A DNA stretch of 46,265 nt, taken from NCBI GenBank assembly GCA_945871895.1, contig CAMBXP010000010.1:1-46265 (forward strand). Reading direction: 5' to 3'. The notes under the pieces were generated by a model. It made no database searches and was not told where the DNA came from. It was given only the letters and a program-made list of their open reading frames with translations. Positions within the stretch are counted from its first letter, which is position 1; the number at the start of each line of letters is the position of its first letter. Origin of the DNA: Chryseobacterium gleum (GTDB lineage: Bacteria > Bacteroidota > Bacteroidia > Flavobacteriales_C > GCA-002722245). Made by a program: the position numbers and the translations under genes. Shown here piece after piece: positions 25,277 through 35,039 of the stretch.

Positions 25277-27136
25277 ATGGAAAATTCTTACGATGTAATT
25301 GTGGTGGGCGGTGGTCATGCCGGTTGTGAAGCTGCGCATGCTGCTGCAACAATGGGTTCAAAGGTGTTGTTGATTACCATGAACATGAATACCATTGCTC
25401 AAATGAGCTGTAATCCAGCCATGGGCGGAATCGCTAAAGGTCAGATTGTGAGGGAGATAGATGCTCTTGGAGGGATGTCGGGTATTGTTACCGACGAAAC
25501 CATGATTCAATTTAAAATGCTAAGTCGTTCTAAAGGTCCTGCGATGTGGAGTCCAAGAGCTCAGAGTGACAGAATGCGTTTTGCAGAAAGCTGGAGATTG
25601 AAGTTAGAACAAAATGAAAATGTTTCTTTTTGGCAAGACATGGCCCATCGTGTAGATGTGAAAGACGGTAAAGTGGTGGGTGTTGAAACGCAATTGGGAA
25701 TGTATTTCAAATGCAAATCTTTGGTGCTTACCAACGGAACATTTTTGAATGGCATTATTCACATTGGCGAAAAGAATTTTGGTGGAGGAAGAACAGCAGA
25801 GAGATCGGCTACAGGCTTAACCGAAAGTTTAATTGGTTTTGGTTTTGAAAGTGGCAGAATGAAAACGGGTACACCACCGCGAGTAGACGGAAGATCCTTA
25901 GATTATTCATTGATGGAGGTTCAGCCAGGAGATGTAAATCCATCTAAATTTTCATACAAGGATACCCCGCGGTTAACTACCCAAAGAGATTGTTACCTCA
26001 CTTACACCAATGAAGAGGTTCATGATATTTTAAGAACGGGCTTTAGTAAGTCACCCATGTTTCAGGGAAGAATTCAAGGTTTGGGTCCACGTTATTGTCC
26101 GTCTATTGAAGACAAGATCACTCGTTTTGCTGAACGAGACCGACATCAAATATTTGTTGAGCCAGAAGGTTGGAACACCGTTGAAGTATATGTAAATGGT
26201 TTTAGTACTTCACTTCCTGAGGATGTTCAACAAGAAGCGTTACGAAAAATTAAAGGATTTGAGCGCGCTAAAATGTTTCGTCCGGGCTACGCCATAGAAT
26301 ATGACTTTTTTAATCCTCAGCAGCTTAAAAATACGCTTGAGACGAAGATCGTGGAGAACCTTTATTTCGCCGGACAAATCAATGGAACCACAGGATATGA
26401 AGAGGCTGCTTGTCAGGGTTTAATGGCAGGAATTAATGCCCATCAAAAGAACAATAACCTCCCTCCATTTGTGTTGCAGAGGAATGAAGCATACATAGGT
26501 GTGTTGATTGACGATTTAATTACCAAAGGCACGAATGAGCCTTATCGAATGTTTACTTCAAGAGCTGAATATAGAATTTTACTTAGACAGGATAATGCTG
26601 ATGTTAGGCTAACGGCTCTGGGTCATGCTTTAGGTTTGGCCGATGACAACAGGTTGAAAACGGTTCAAGAAAAAGAGAAACAAGTGGCTTCGCTAATCAC
26701 TCAATTCAAAGACATTAGTATCCAGCCTGATCAAATAAATGGCATTATTGAAGGTAAAGGGGGCTCCCCTATTCGTCAGAAACAAAAAATGTTTTCCTTG
26801 TTGCAAAGACCCGAATTGCAGGTGAATGACTTTCTCTTCCTAGATGTTTTCAAACCTTATACAAGCTCTCAAAGCAATGTTGAATTGTTGGAGCAAGCCG
26901 AAATCCAAACGAAGTATCAGGGCTATATCGACAAGGAAGAAGACTTTGCCAAGAAGTTTAAAAAACTAGATAATATTAAGTTGAAGTGTGATTTTGACTA
27001 TTCTGTATTGAAATCTATCTCTGCTGAGGCAATGGAAAAATTGTCGAAGATTAAACCCGAAACACTCGGACAGGCATCGAGAATTAATGGTGTTACACCA
27101 TCAGATATATCTAATATTATGCTTTACCTCGACTAA
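25277..27136 (+). CDS. mnmG: tRNA uridine-5-carboxymethylaminomethyl modification enzyme
   Basis: This 619-aa FAD protein works with MnmE to make (c)mnm5U34 in wobble uridines of tRNAs. The N-terminal Rossmann motif [12 protein letters not shown] (about residues 9-20), [34 protein letters not shown] and the C-terminal helical domain ending with [17 protein letters not shown] are all diagnostic. Length is typical. It is the last gene of the DUF4175 cluster. A parS-like palindrome lies 10 bp past the stop. Confidence 0.98.
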   Translation: MENSYDVIVVGGGHAGCEAAHAAATMGSKVLLITMNMNTIAQMSCNPAMGGIAKGQIVREIDALGGMSGIVTDETMIQFKMLSRSKGPAMWSPRAQSDRMRFAESWRLKLEQNENVSFWQDMAHRVDVKDGKVVGVETQLGMYFKCKSLVLTNGTFLNGIIHIGEKNFGGGRTAERSATGLTESLIGFGFESGRMKTGTPPRVDGRSLDYSLMEVQPGDVNPSKFSYKDTPRLTTQRDCYLTYTNEEVHDILRTGFSKSPMFQGRIQGLGPRYCPSIEDKITRFAERDRHQIFVEPEGWNTVEVYVNGFSTSLPEDVQQEALRKIKGFERAKMFRPGYAIEYDFFNPQQLKNTLETKIVENLYFAGQINGTTGYEEAACQGLMAGINAHQKNNNLPPFVLQRNEAYIGVLIDDLITKGTNEPYRMFTSRAEYRILLRQDNADVRLTALGHALGLADDNRLKTVQEKEKQVASLITQFKDISIQPDQINGIIEGKGGSPIRQKQKMFSLLQRPELQVNDFLFLDVFKPYTSSQSNVELLEQAEIQTKYQGYIDKEEDFAKKFKKLDNIKLKCDFDYSVLKSISAEAMEKLSKIKPETLGQASRINGVTPSDISNIMLYLD

Positions 27137-27145
27137 TTTTTTCAT

Positions 27146-27161
27146 TGTTCCACGTGAAACA
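27146..27161. other. parS-like ParB-binding site
   Basis: TGTTCCACGTGAAACA is an exact match to the near-universal parS consensus TGTTnCACGTGAAACA, at which ParB nucleates for chromosome segregation. It sits in the 33-bp gap between mnmG and the HTH gene. I found only this one full match in the window. Confidence 0.85.
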
Positions 27162-27169
27162 CTAACTAA

Positions 27170-28198
27170 ATGACTATCGAAAACAAACAAGTAAAGGTGC
27201 AGAAAGCTATTTTTAACGAGATAAAAAATAGGGCAGGAAATAAAAAAAGTTCACGTGCATTGGTGGAAGAGTTAGCACAATTGCTACACGTTTCTACAGA
27301 TAGTGCCTATCGAAGATTGAGGTGTGAGAAATTTCTAACATTGGATGAATTAGAGAAAATATCGATGCATTTCAAGGTTTCATTCGACAAACATTTGGCA
27401 TTATCAGAATCGGATAGTGTTATTTTTAAAGTAGCCCTTAATCAGCAGAATACTTCTTTTGATGATTTTTTAATGGGGATATATACCGATTTAGAAAAGA
27501 TAATTCAGCACCCCAATCATAAACTGATTTACTCTGCAAAAGAGGTTCCTATTTTCCACTTTTTACAGATTCCAGAGTTGGCTGCATTCAAAATGTTCTA
27601 TTGGATGAAGACTTTATTTCAGATGCCAGAATACAATAACTTGTCTTTTAGTTTTGATTTCATAAGTGAGAAATATTTAGCTCTGGGAAAGAAAATAAGT
27701 GAACTTTATGCCCAAGCGAATTCATATGAAATTTGGAATTTTGAGTCGGTGCATAGTTTTATAGCTCAAACAGAGTTTTATTTCCAATCAGGCATGATGT
27801 ATAAACAAACTGCCATTGCTTTATTGGATAAGTTTGCTGAGTTGATGACTCTAATTAAAAAGCAAGCAGATATAGAATTCAAATGTTCAATAAAGGGCGC
27901 TGTGCCAAAAGGCCATCCAAAAAATTATCATTTGTATCTTAATGAAATAATATTGAGTGATAATACAATCTACGCTCAGGTGGGCGAAAGTTCAATGTGC
28001 TACATACCCCATGCTTTATTGTATTATATGACTACGGCAGATAAGGCTTATTGCGATCATTTGCATAACGTTTTGGACGGTGTAATGAGAAAGTCGACAA
28101 AGATAAGTGGAACAGCGGAAAAACATCGCTCTATATTCTTTAATTATGTTTTTCAGAAAATTGAAGAAGCTAAAAATAGGTTGGCTATAGCTTTATAG
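27170..28198 (+). CDS. Helix-turn-helix regulator of unknown target
   Basis: This 342-aa cytoplasmic protein has an N-terminal helix-turn-helix at about residues 27-75 (SSRALVEELAQLLHVSTDSA, then YRRLRCEKFLTLDELEKISM). About 260 residues without a recognised domain follow. The overall build resembles Bacteroidota BetR/XRE-like regulators. It starts 9 bp after the parS-like site, and its 3' end overlaps the convergent sensor-phosphatase gene by 6 bp. No operator can be assigned. Confidence 0.75.
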   Translation: MTIENKQVKVQKAIFNEIKNRAGNKKSSRALVEELAQLLHVSTDSAYRRLRCEKFLTLDELEKISMHFKVSFDKHLALSESDSVIFKVALNQQNTSFDDFLMGIYTDLEKIIQHPNHKLIYSAKEVPIFHFLQIPELAAFKMFYWMKTLFQMPEYNNLSFSFDFISEKYLALGKKISELYAQANSYEIWNFESVHSFIAQTEFYFQSGMMYKQTAIALLDKFAELMTLIKKQADIEFKCSIKGAVPKGHPKNYHLYLNEIILSDNTIYAQVGESSMCYIPHALLYYMTTADKAYCDHLHNVLDGVMRKSTKISGTAEKHRSIFFNYVFQKIEEAKNRLAIAL

Positions 28199-31100
28199 AC
28201 GTGCACCAAAAACTAACACATCGTCAACCTGATCAAGAATTCCTTTCCATTCTATTAATCGGTGATCAACAATTTCTTTCTGCTCGCTCATTGGTTTTTG
28301 AGAAATGCTTAGCAACATTTCTTTAAGCGTTTTTGATTTGAATTTCTTCTTGTCTTCTCCTCCAAATTGATCTGCATATCCATCAGACGACATGTAAATA
28401 CAATCCCCTTCTTCGTAATCAAGTTCTACCAGTTCAAAGTCTTTTTCTTTCACTTCAAAGCTACCACCAAGTGATGTTTTTGTTGCTTTGTATTCTGTAA
28501 TTTCTCCATTGTGCACGAACCAAAGAGGTCGGAAAGCCCCAGCATAGTAAAGTTTTTTCATTTTGAAGTCTATAGTGACTAAAGCCATATCCATTCCATC
28601 GTTTGATTCCGTATCGCTGTTTTCAAATGCTTTTATGATACCTCTATCAATTTTCTTTAAAGCTTCTGCTGGATTTAGAATTTTGTCTTTGGCAATGACC
28701 ATATCTAGAAGGGTCATACCAATTAACGACATGAAGGCTCCAGGAACTCCGTGTCCTGTGCAATCGCTAATTGATATCACCATTTTGTCATCAATAAATT
28801 TAAACCAATAGAAGTCACCGCTAACGATGTCTCTAGGAGCGTGATATATGAATGAGTCATTGAGATGATGCAACTCGCTTAAGGCAGGGAAATACGATTG
28901 TTGGATAGTTAATGCATACCGAATACTTGAATTAAGGTCGTTATTTTTATCTTCAATTTCTTTGTTTTTTGAAATCACTTCTAAGTTAACCAATTCCATT
29001 TGACGTTTTTGTTCCATCAACTCTTCGGTTCTCTCTTTCACCTTGTTTTCTAGAATTTCTCTTTCTGAACGCAATTTTCTTTCTCTCCATTTAATGTAAC
29101 CGAAGATGGCAAAGGCAATTAATAGTGCAGATAAAGCTTTGAACCATAGCGTACTCCAAAAGGGTGGAGTGATTCTAAATCTAAAAATTGCGGGTTTTTC
29201 CTCATCTAGGTCGGCGTTCTCTGCTTTTACCTCAAATACATAATCACCTGGTTCTAGGTTTGAAAATATAGCCTCTCTTCTATTCTCAAATATGGTCCAT
29301 TTACCTGGCACTTCATTAGTGGTTAATCGCCAGCTGTATTTAACTTTTTCGGGGGCAGTGTGATCAATACCTATAAACTTGAAAATCAGGTTATTATTAT
29401 TATAACCAAGACTAATAAGCCCTTTCGGAATCATTGTCCAGCGTTCAATGTCTTCTGTGTATTTTCGCCAGTTGATATTGATGTCTTCGAGCTGAACACT
29501 AGTGATAATAACTTTGGGCGCATAGCTGCTGTAGTCATCAACATTGGTATTGTATTGAACAATGCCTTTAAAGGTTCCAAAGAAAAGTTGACCTTCTTCG
29601 TCAATGGCAACCGCATTTTTATTGGTTCCCATTCCTTTGAAGCCATTGGTGATATCGTAATGTTTAACAAAGTTTATTTCATTTGCTTTCTTCGTTTTGT
29701 CGGCTACAATTTGAGGTGGATTTAAGAAAATTCTGTCAACGCCTCTCATCGAGCCTACCCACAAACAATTATTTCCGTCGAATTGCAAGAGTGAAATGTT
29801 GTCTAGGCCCAAACCATCTTTAGTGGTAAACACTTTAAAAGCATCGTTTTCAAATTTAACTAATCCTTTATCAGTGCCTATCCATACTGAGCTACCTCTT
29901 TTACTAGAATTGCTGCTTGGATTTTTAACTATGGCATTAATTACATTGGAAGGGAGCCCGTCTTCTGCCGTGTATGTAAGAAATTCTTTGCCATCAAATA
30001 CATTCAAACCTTCGAAGGTGCCTATCCAAATCAAACCTAAATCATCTTCTCCGATACATCTGATATTATTCGATGATAGGCCATTAAGTTTGCTATAATT
30101 CATTGAATTTACACCATCAAATGCTGTGACTCCAGCGCGTGTACCAATCCATAAGACGCCTTTTAAATCTTCGTATAGGCAGCTTACATTTTCGTCTATG
30201 ATGTTGATTTCTTCAACTTTATAGATTTTACCTTCTATGATTTTCGCTATTCCAGCGGGAGTTCCAACCCATATTTTGCCATCTGCTGATTCAGATAAGG
30301 AGGTAATTTGATTGCTAGGTAAACCGTTATCTGTTGTAAATTGAACAAGGGTATCATGTCTCATGCGGTAAATTCCTCCACCCAATGTTCCATACCACTT
30401 GTAATCTTCTTCGTCTACCAGAACGGCTGTGATGTTGTCGAATTTTATCCCATCTTCTTTTGTGTAATAGGTAAATGCTCGGCCAGCGAATTTATATAAA
30501 CCAGCTCCTTTGGTTCCAAACCAGGTGTTTTCCCAAGAATCGAGAATGATTTTGTTAATGGGGTTGTTTGTTAAACCATTGTCGCTGTCGTAAATCTCGA
30601 ATTGGCCTTCATAATATTTAGCTGCACCTTTTCCTGTGCCAGCCCATAATGCTTGGTCTTGGTCTTTAGCCAAGGAAAAAATGTTATTGTGAGGCAAACC
30701 GTTTTTTGTTGAGTAATTTACAAAAGTACTGTCACCTTTGAATACCGAAAGACCGTTATTTGTGGCAATCCAAATTTCACCATTTACCTCTATTATATCA
30801 TTTATGTTGTTGTCTGGCAAGCCATTTAGCATATTGAAGGCTGTAATTTTTTCATTTTTTAAAAAGGCTAATCCGTTGTCTCCCCCAATCCATAACCTAC
30901 CTTTTGAATCGGAGAACAAACATTTAATATTTCTGCTTAACCTGCTGTTTTGTGCAAAACGAGAGGAGAAACCATCGCCCTTAAACATAGCTAATCCTCC
31001 CTTTTTTGTGCCAACGTAAACGCTTTTGTTATATTCCTCTATGCACTGTATTTCGTCATCTGGTAAGCCTTTAGAAGGGTCTTTGAGGTTTTTTGTAAAG

Positions 31101-31474
31101 TTATGGAAGTCATAACCATTGTACATTGTGATACCTTTTTTGGTCCCCATCCAAATGTTACCGCCTTTGTCTCGATAAATACATTGTATGTAATTGCTTA
31201 CAAGGCCATCTGCTTCTCTGTATTGTTTAAATTCTACTCCATCAAATTTGATAACACCTTCTGTAGGTGTAGCAATCCAAATGTAACGGTAGTGGTCTTG
31301 CACCATATCAACTACTTCACTTGAGTAGAGTCCCTCTTCAATAGTATATTGAGTGAAATTATACCGCTGAGCTAATGAGAATAGGGGCAATAAAAGCAAA
31401 AGGACGACCCCTAAGGATCGTCTTATTACTATACTGTGAAAAAAAGAGGTATTATCTTTTTTCAATAGGAACAT
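28193..31474 (-). CDS. Reg_prop/Y_Y_Y sensor with SpoIIE-type PP2C phosphatase
   Basis: The chosen start at 31474 gives 1093 aa with a usable signal peptide (core VVLLLLLPLFSLAQ); a start at 31537 would add 21 residues within gltA. Periplasmic Reg_prop repeats (about 50-640; repeated WIGTxxGL- and GLPSNxI-like motifs) form two beta-propellers. A Y_Y_Y domain, one membrane helix (LWFKALSALLIAFAIFGYIKW) and a coiled coil follow. The last ~230 residues are a cytoplasmic SpoIIE phosphatase with metal-binding motifs SGDFYWF, SDCTGHGVPGAFMS and SSDGYADQFGG. It likely senses an outside ligand and dephosphorylates a STAS-type anti-sigma antagonist. Its 5' end overlaps the gltA 3' end by 23 bp. Confidence 0.9.
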   Translation of the reverse strand: MFLLKKDNTSFFHSIVIRRSLGVVLLLLLPLFSLAQRYNFTQYTIEEGLYSSEVVDMVQDHYRYIWIATPTEGVIKFDGVEFKQYREADGLVSNYIQCIYRDKGGNIWMGTKKGITMYNGYDFHNFTKNLKDPSKGLPDDEIQCIEEYNKSVYVGTKKGGLAMFKGDGFSSRFAQNSRLSRNIKCLFSDSKGRLWIGGDNGLAFLKNEKITAFNMLNGLPDNNINDIIEVNGEIWIATNNGLSVFKGDSTFVNYSTKNGLPHNNIFSLAKDQDQALWAGTGKGAAKYYEGQFEIYDSDNGLTNNPINKIILDSWENTWFGTKGAGLYKFAGRAFTYYTKEDGIKFDNITAVLVDEEDYKWYGTLGGGIYRMRHDTLVQFTTDNGLPSNQITSLSESADGKIWVGTPAGIAKIIEGKIYKVEEINIIDENVSCLYEDLKGVLWIGTRAGVTAFDGVNSMNYSKLNGLSSNNIRCIGEDDLGLIWIGTFEGLNVFDGKEFLTYTAEDGLPSNVINAIVKNPSSNSSKRGSSVWIGTDKGLVKFENDAFKVFTTKDGLGLDNISLLQFDGNNCLWVGSMRGVDRIFLNPPQIVADKTKKANEINFVKHYDITNGFKGMGTNKNAVAIDEEGQLFFGTFKGIVQYNTNVDDYSSYAPKVIITSVQLEDININWRKYTEDIERWTMIPKGLISLGYNNNNLIFKFIGIDHTAPEKVKYSWRLTTNEVPGKWTIFENRREAIFSNLEPGDYVFEVKAENADLDEEKPAIFRFRITPPFWSTLWFKALSALLIAFAIFGYIKWRERKLRSEREILENKVKERTEELMEQKRQMELVNLEVISKNKEIEDKNNDLNSSIRYALTIQQSYFPALSELHHLNDSFIYHAPRDIVSGDFYWFKFIDDKMVISISDCTGHGVPGAFMSLIGMTLLDMVIAKDKILNPAEALKKIDRGIIKAFENSDTESNDGMDMALVTIDFKMKKLYYAGAFRPLWFVHNGEITEYKATKTSLGGSFEVKEKDFELVELDYEEGDCIYMSSDGYADQFGGEDKKKFKSKTLKEMLLSISQKPMSEQKEIVDHRLIEWKGILDQVDDVLVFGARL
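31392..31422 (-). terminator. Probable gltA terminator inside the next gene's signal-peptide codons
   Basis: On the minus strand GACGATCC pairs with GGGTCGTC (31403-31410 with 31415-31422, one G-T pair) around a 4-nt loop. CTTTTGCTTTT follows. It lies 30 bp past the gltA stop but within the signal-peptide codons of the SpoIIE gene. Confidence 0.55.
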
Positions 31475-32738
31475 ATTTTTGTTCAGTTTCACCAATGTAA
31501 ATTTGTCTTGGTCTGCCAATTGGTTCGTTGTTACCAATCATTTCTTTCCATTGAGCAATCCATCCTGGTAAACGGCCCAGTGCAAACATTACGGTAAACA
31601 TTTCGGTTGGAATTCCAAGTGCTTTGTAGATGATACCAGAGTAAAAGTCAACATTTGGATACAAGTTTCTTTCTTTGAAGTATGGATCATTCAATGCAAC
31701 TTCTTCTAAACCTTTAGCTATTTCAATTAATGGATCGTGAACACCTAATTCGTTCAGAACATCGTCGCAAGCTTTTTTGATGATTTTAGCTCTTGGGTCG
31801 AAGTTTTTGTAAACGCGGTGACCGAAGCCCATTAAACGAAAAGAGTCGTTTTTATCTTTTGCTTTTGCAATCCATTTTTCTACACCACCGCCATCTGCTT
31901 GAATTTTTTCTAGCATTTCAATTACTGCTTGGTTTGCACCACCGTGAAGTGGACCCCAAAGCGCAACAACACCTGCAGAGATAGAAGAGTATAAGTTTGC
32001 CTGAGAAGAGCCTACAATTCGAACGGTTGATGTAGAACAGTTTTGTTCATGATCGGCATGTAAAATCAATAATTTGTCTAATGCTTTTACTACTGCGCTG
32101 TTCATCTGATACTTTTGAGATGGAAGCGCAAACATCATGTTTAGGAAGTTGGCTACGTAATCCAATTCATTGTTTGGATAAACACGAGGGTGCCCCATTA
32201 AATTTTTGTAGGCCCAAGCAGAGATAGTAGGCATTTTAGCCATCAAGCGGTGAATGGTTAAATCCACTTCTTCTTTACTTCTATTAGGGTTTTGAGATTC
32301 AGGGTAGAAAGTAGATAAAGAACAAACCAAAGAAGCTACAACGCCCATTGGGTGAGCCTTTGAAGGGTAAGCTTCAAAGAATTTTCTCATGTCTTCGTGA
32401 ATCAAAGTATGTTGTTTGATGCTATTGCTAAAGGCATCTAATTCTTTTGTTGAAGGCAGATGGCCATAAATCAAAAGAAAGGCAACCTCCATAAAGGTGG
32501 CTTTTTCAGCCAATTCTTCAATCGCATAACCGCGATATTTCAAGATACCTTTTTCGCCATCTAAAAAAGTAATTGAACTTTTTGTGGAACCAGTATTCTT
32601 AAAACCAGAATCTAATGTTACTAATCCTGAGCTTGATCTCAAAGTTGCGATATCAATCGCTTTTTCGTTCTCAGTTCCTGTAATTACGGGTAATTTAAAT
32701 GATTTCCCGTTGTAGTTTACCTCTGCAAAATCTTCCAT
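31452..32738 (-). CDS. gltA: Citrate synthase
   Basis: This enzyme condenses oxaloacetate with acetyl-CoA to start the citric acid cycle. I choose the ATG at 32738 (428 aa, MEDFAEVNYNGK); a frame from 32801 adds 21 atypical residues. The catalytic His residues lie in LWGPLHGGANQAV and MGFGHRVYKNFDPR, and the Asp in VDFYSGIIY. The N-terminal beta-rich domain of the type II (hexameric, NADH-sensitive) enzyme is present (NGKSFKLPVITGT). It is followed by an overlapping sensor-phosphatase gene on the same strand, with an internal terminator between their functions. Confidence 0.97.
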   Translation of the reverse strand: MEDFAEVNYNGKSFKLPVITGTENEKAIDIATLRSSSGLVTLDSGFKNTGSTKSSITFLDGEKGILKYRGYAIEELAEKATFMEVAFLLIYGHLPSTKELDAFSNSIKQHTLIHEDMRKFFEAYPSKAHPMGVVASLVCSLSTFYPESQNPNRSKEEVDLTIHRLMAKMPTISAWAYKNLMGHPRVYPNNELDYVANFLNMMFALPSQKYQMNSAVVKALDKLLILHADHEQNCSTSTVRIVGSSQANLYSSISAGVVALWGPLHGGANQAVIEMLEKIQADGGGVEKWIAKAKDKNDSFRLMGFGHRVYKNFDPRAKIIKKACDDVLNELGVHDPLIEIAKGLEEVALNDPYFKERNLYPNVDFYSGIIYKALGIPTEMFTVMFALGRLPGWIAQWKEMIGNNEPIGRPRQIYIGETEQKYVPIEKR

Positions 32739-32837
32739 GAAGGCGTTAATTGTTGGATTAAAGACTAATTTTCGATAGCTGTAAAGATAAATAAAACTCA
32801 ATGCGGAACAAGTGTTAACAAGAGTTTTTTATAAAGT

Positions 32838-34247
32838 TTAATAATTGAGGTATAAATATTCTACCAAATCTTCTATCTTTCCTTTTACTGTGGAGTTTTC
32901 GGATGTATAGTGGTTTACTAAAATAATAACCGTTAAATTCTTGCCCTTTATAGTTTTTAGATAACCAGTATAGCCTCGAATATTCGAAATGTATCCGCTT
33001 TTTCCAATAAAGTTACCTGAAAAATTTTTACCAGATCCAAAACTTTTCAATGTGCCATCTTTGCCTGATACAGAAAGGCTTTCGAAGAAATATGTTTTTA
33101 GATTTTTGTCGGCATACATTGTTTTTAAAACCTTGTAATAATTTCTGGGAGTGATGGTGTTGGCAGGGGAGAGTCCTGATGCATCAAGAATGGTGTTTTT
33201 ATTGAATCCGAATTCTTTTCCAAAACATTTTTCTAGTGCTTGAGAATAGTTTTCACTGTTCATTTTCTTTTGAACTTCGAGTCCGATACATTCTGCAAAA
33301 AAATTGATGCTGTATTTGTTGGTGATTTTTGCTATTTCGTTAAGTGATGGTGAAAGTTGCGTATAGAAGGTGTTGCTTTTAGAAATAGTTTTGTCTAAGT
33401 GGCTGCCATAGGTTCCATTGATATTGATACCTGCATTTTTTAATTCTTCCATTAAGGTATAAGCAAGGAAAAGAGAAGGATTAGGAATAGAACCCTTTAC
33501 TTCAAAGGCATTTTCATTCGCGGGTAAAGTTCCTTCAATTTGTTTGAGTTGTTCGTTTGGGCCACCTAAAATGTATGAGTTGTCTCCCGACTTTACTGAA
33601 GCAAGTACATGATTTTTCAGTTGTAAATAAGGAATATAAGGTGTTACGCTTTTTATTTCGCTGATAGAATCTACTTTACCCGTTTTAAAAATGATTGTGT
33701 ATTGATTATCGAAGATGTTGAGTCCGCTAACTGGTGAACCATAATAGTTAGAAATATCGCTCCATTGCCAGCCATAAGGCGCAGTTACATTTCCAAAATA
33801 GGAGCCGTCACCAATTATATTTCCCGTAATACTTTTAATACCCACCTTCTTGATTTCTTCTACCCATTTTTTAATAAATGCATTTTGGTCCTGAAAAAGA
33901 TATTTTGAACCTAAGGTTGGATCTCCAAATCCTTTTATAATAAGGTCACCACGAAGATTTCCATTAACTATTGAGTCGCTGAAGGCCAATTCTGTTTTAA
34001 ATTGATAATTGGGACCTAACACTTTAAAGCCAGCAGCTGTAGTAATCAGCTTCATGGTAGAAGCAGTTATCATATTTTGATAGGCGTTGTGCGAAATCAG
34101 CACAGTATCTTTATCTACATCGTTAACCAACACTCCTAAAACAGCACCATCAAAGGCTGAGTCTTTTGTCCACTGTTGGAAGAATTTATTTTGAGCCGAA
34201 GCGCTAAGCGCTGCTGCAATCATCAGGATAAAAAATGTGGTTCTCAT
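32838..34247 (-). CDS. dacB: D-Ala-D-Ala carboxypeptidase/endopeptidase (PBP4, S13)
   Basis: This 469-aa periplasmic penicillin-binding protein has a signal peptide (about 1-18). It trims or opens peptidoglycan cross-links. The S13 active-site motifs are seen in order: SxxK as S63-T-M-K66, SxN in NKYSINFFAE, and KTG-type as GKSGYISNIRGY. The large insert between the first and second motif is the normal domain II/III of the class C PBPs. A 99-bp gap separates it from gltA. It diverges from the LytTR regulator gene. Confidence 0.95.
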   Translation of the reverse strand: MRTTFFILMIAAALSASAQNKFFQQWTKDSAFDGAVLGVLVNDVDKDTVLISHNAYQNMITASTMKLITTAAGFKVLGPNYQFKTELAFSDSIVNGNLRGDLIIKGFGDPTLGSKYLFQDQNAFIKKWVEEIKKVGIKSITGNIIGDGSYFGNVTAPYGWQWSDISNYYGSPVSGLNIFDNQYTIIFKTGKVDSISEIKSVTPYIPYLQLKNHVLASVKSGDNSYILGGPNEQLKQIEGTLPANENAFEVKGSIPNPSLFLAYTLMEELKNAGININGTYGSHLDKTISKSNTFYTQLSPSLNEIAKITNKYSINFFAECIGLEVQKKMNSENYSQALEKCFGKEFGFNKNTILDASGLSPANTITPRNYYKVLKTMYADKNLKTYFFESLSVSGKDGTLKSFGSGKNFSGNFIGKSGYISNIRGYTGYLKTIKGKNLTVIILVNHYTSENSTVKGKIEDLVEYLYLNY

Positions 34248-34296
34248 ATAATCAACAATATCAAGGATTGTGCTGAAACAATAGAACTAAAATAAC

Positions 34297-34317
34297 GTAA
34301 TTATAGCAGCTAATTAC
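34297..34317. promoter_or_regulatory. Inverted repeat upstream of the LytTR gene
   Basis: GTAATTA (34297-34303) and TAATTAC (34311-34317) are a perfect 7-bp inverted repeat with 7-nt spacer. Its right arm overlaps TACTTTTT (34315-34322), a one-mismatch -7 box, 2 nt before the ATG. It may be an operator. Confidence 0.45.
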
Positions 34318-34324
34318 TTTTTAA

Positions 34325-35008
34325 ATGAATTGTTTAATTGTTGATGACGATAGGGGATCGGCCAAATTAATTGAAAACTACATAGGCAAGACCAATTTTT
34401 TACAGTACCTACATACATGTTACTCCCCAATTGATGCGGCAAATTTCTTAAGAAAAAATAAAGTAGACCTTATTTTTTTAGATATTGAGTTGCCTGAGAT
34501 GAGTGGTTTAGATTTGGCCCAAACTTTAAGTAAAGACACTCAGGTTATTTTTATGAGCGCGCAAGCTAATTATGCTGTAAAAGCTTTCGAAATTGATGTT
34601 ACCGATTACATGCAAAAACCAATAAGTTATAAGCGATTTTTAGATTCTGTACAAAAGGCTAACAAGAGGGAAGAAGAGCAGGATGTGCTTGAATCGAAAG
34701 ATCATATTTTTGTGAAAAGCGCGAATAAGCTGCTAAAAATTAGTATTGATGATATTCGTTGGATTGAGGCCATGAGTGATTATATAATGATTCATACAAA
34801 AGAGAAACGCCATTTAGTGCTGTCTTCGTTAAAGGCGATAGAAGATAAATTGCCTAGCAGAAAGTTCTTGCGTTCGCATCGTTCATTTATTGTAAACATT
34901 GATAAGATTGTATCAATTGATGATTCGGCGATAGTGATTGATGATAAAACAATTCCTTTAGGAAAAACCTACAAAACAAAATTTTTGCAATCTATTAGAA
35001 CCATCTAA
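34325..35008 (+). CDS. Orphan LytTR response regulator
   Basis: This 227-aa regulator has a receiver domain with acidic residues D7-D9, phospho-acceptor D53 (LIFLDIEL) and the K of MQKP near residue 98. A C-terminal LytTR DNA-binding domain runs from about 128 to 225 (DHIFVKSANKLLKISIDDIR, then FLRSHRSFIVNIDKI). No histidine kinase is adjacent. In Bacteroidota such orphans are commonly paired with distant LytS/YpdA-type kinases. It is divergent from dacB and has an inverted repeat over its promoter. Confidence 0.94.
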   Translation: MNCLIVDDDRGSAKLIENYIGKTNFLQYLHTCYSPIDAANFLRKNKVDLIFLDIELPEMSGLDLAQTLSKDTQVIFMSAQANYAVKAFEIDVTDYMQKPISYKRFLDSVQKANKREEEQDVLESKDHIFVKSANKLLKISIDDIRWIEAMSDYIMIHTKEKRHLVLSSLKAIEDKLPSRKFLRSHRSFIVNIDKIVSIDDSAIVIDDKTIPLGKTYKTKFLQSIRTI

Positions 35009-35039
35009 AGGATACTTATCTTAGTGCAAAATAATTTTT

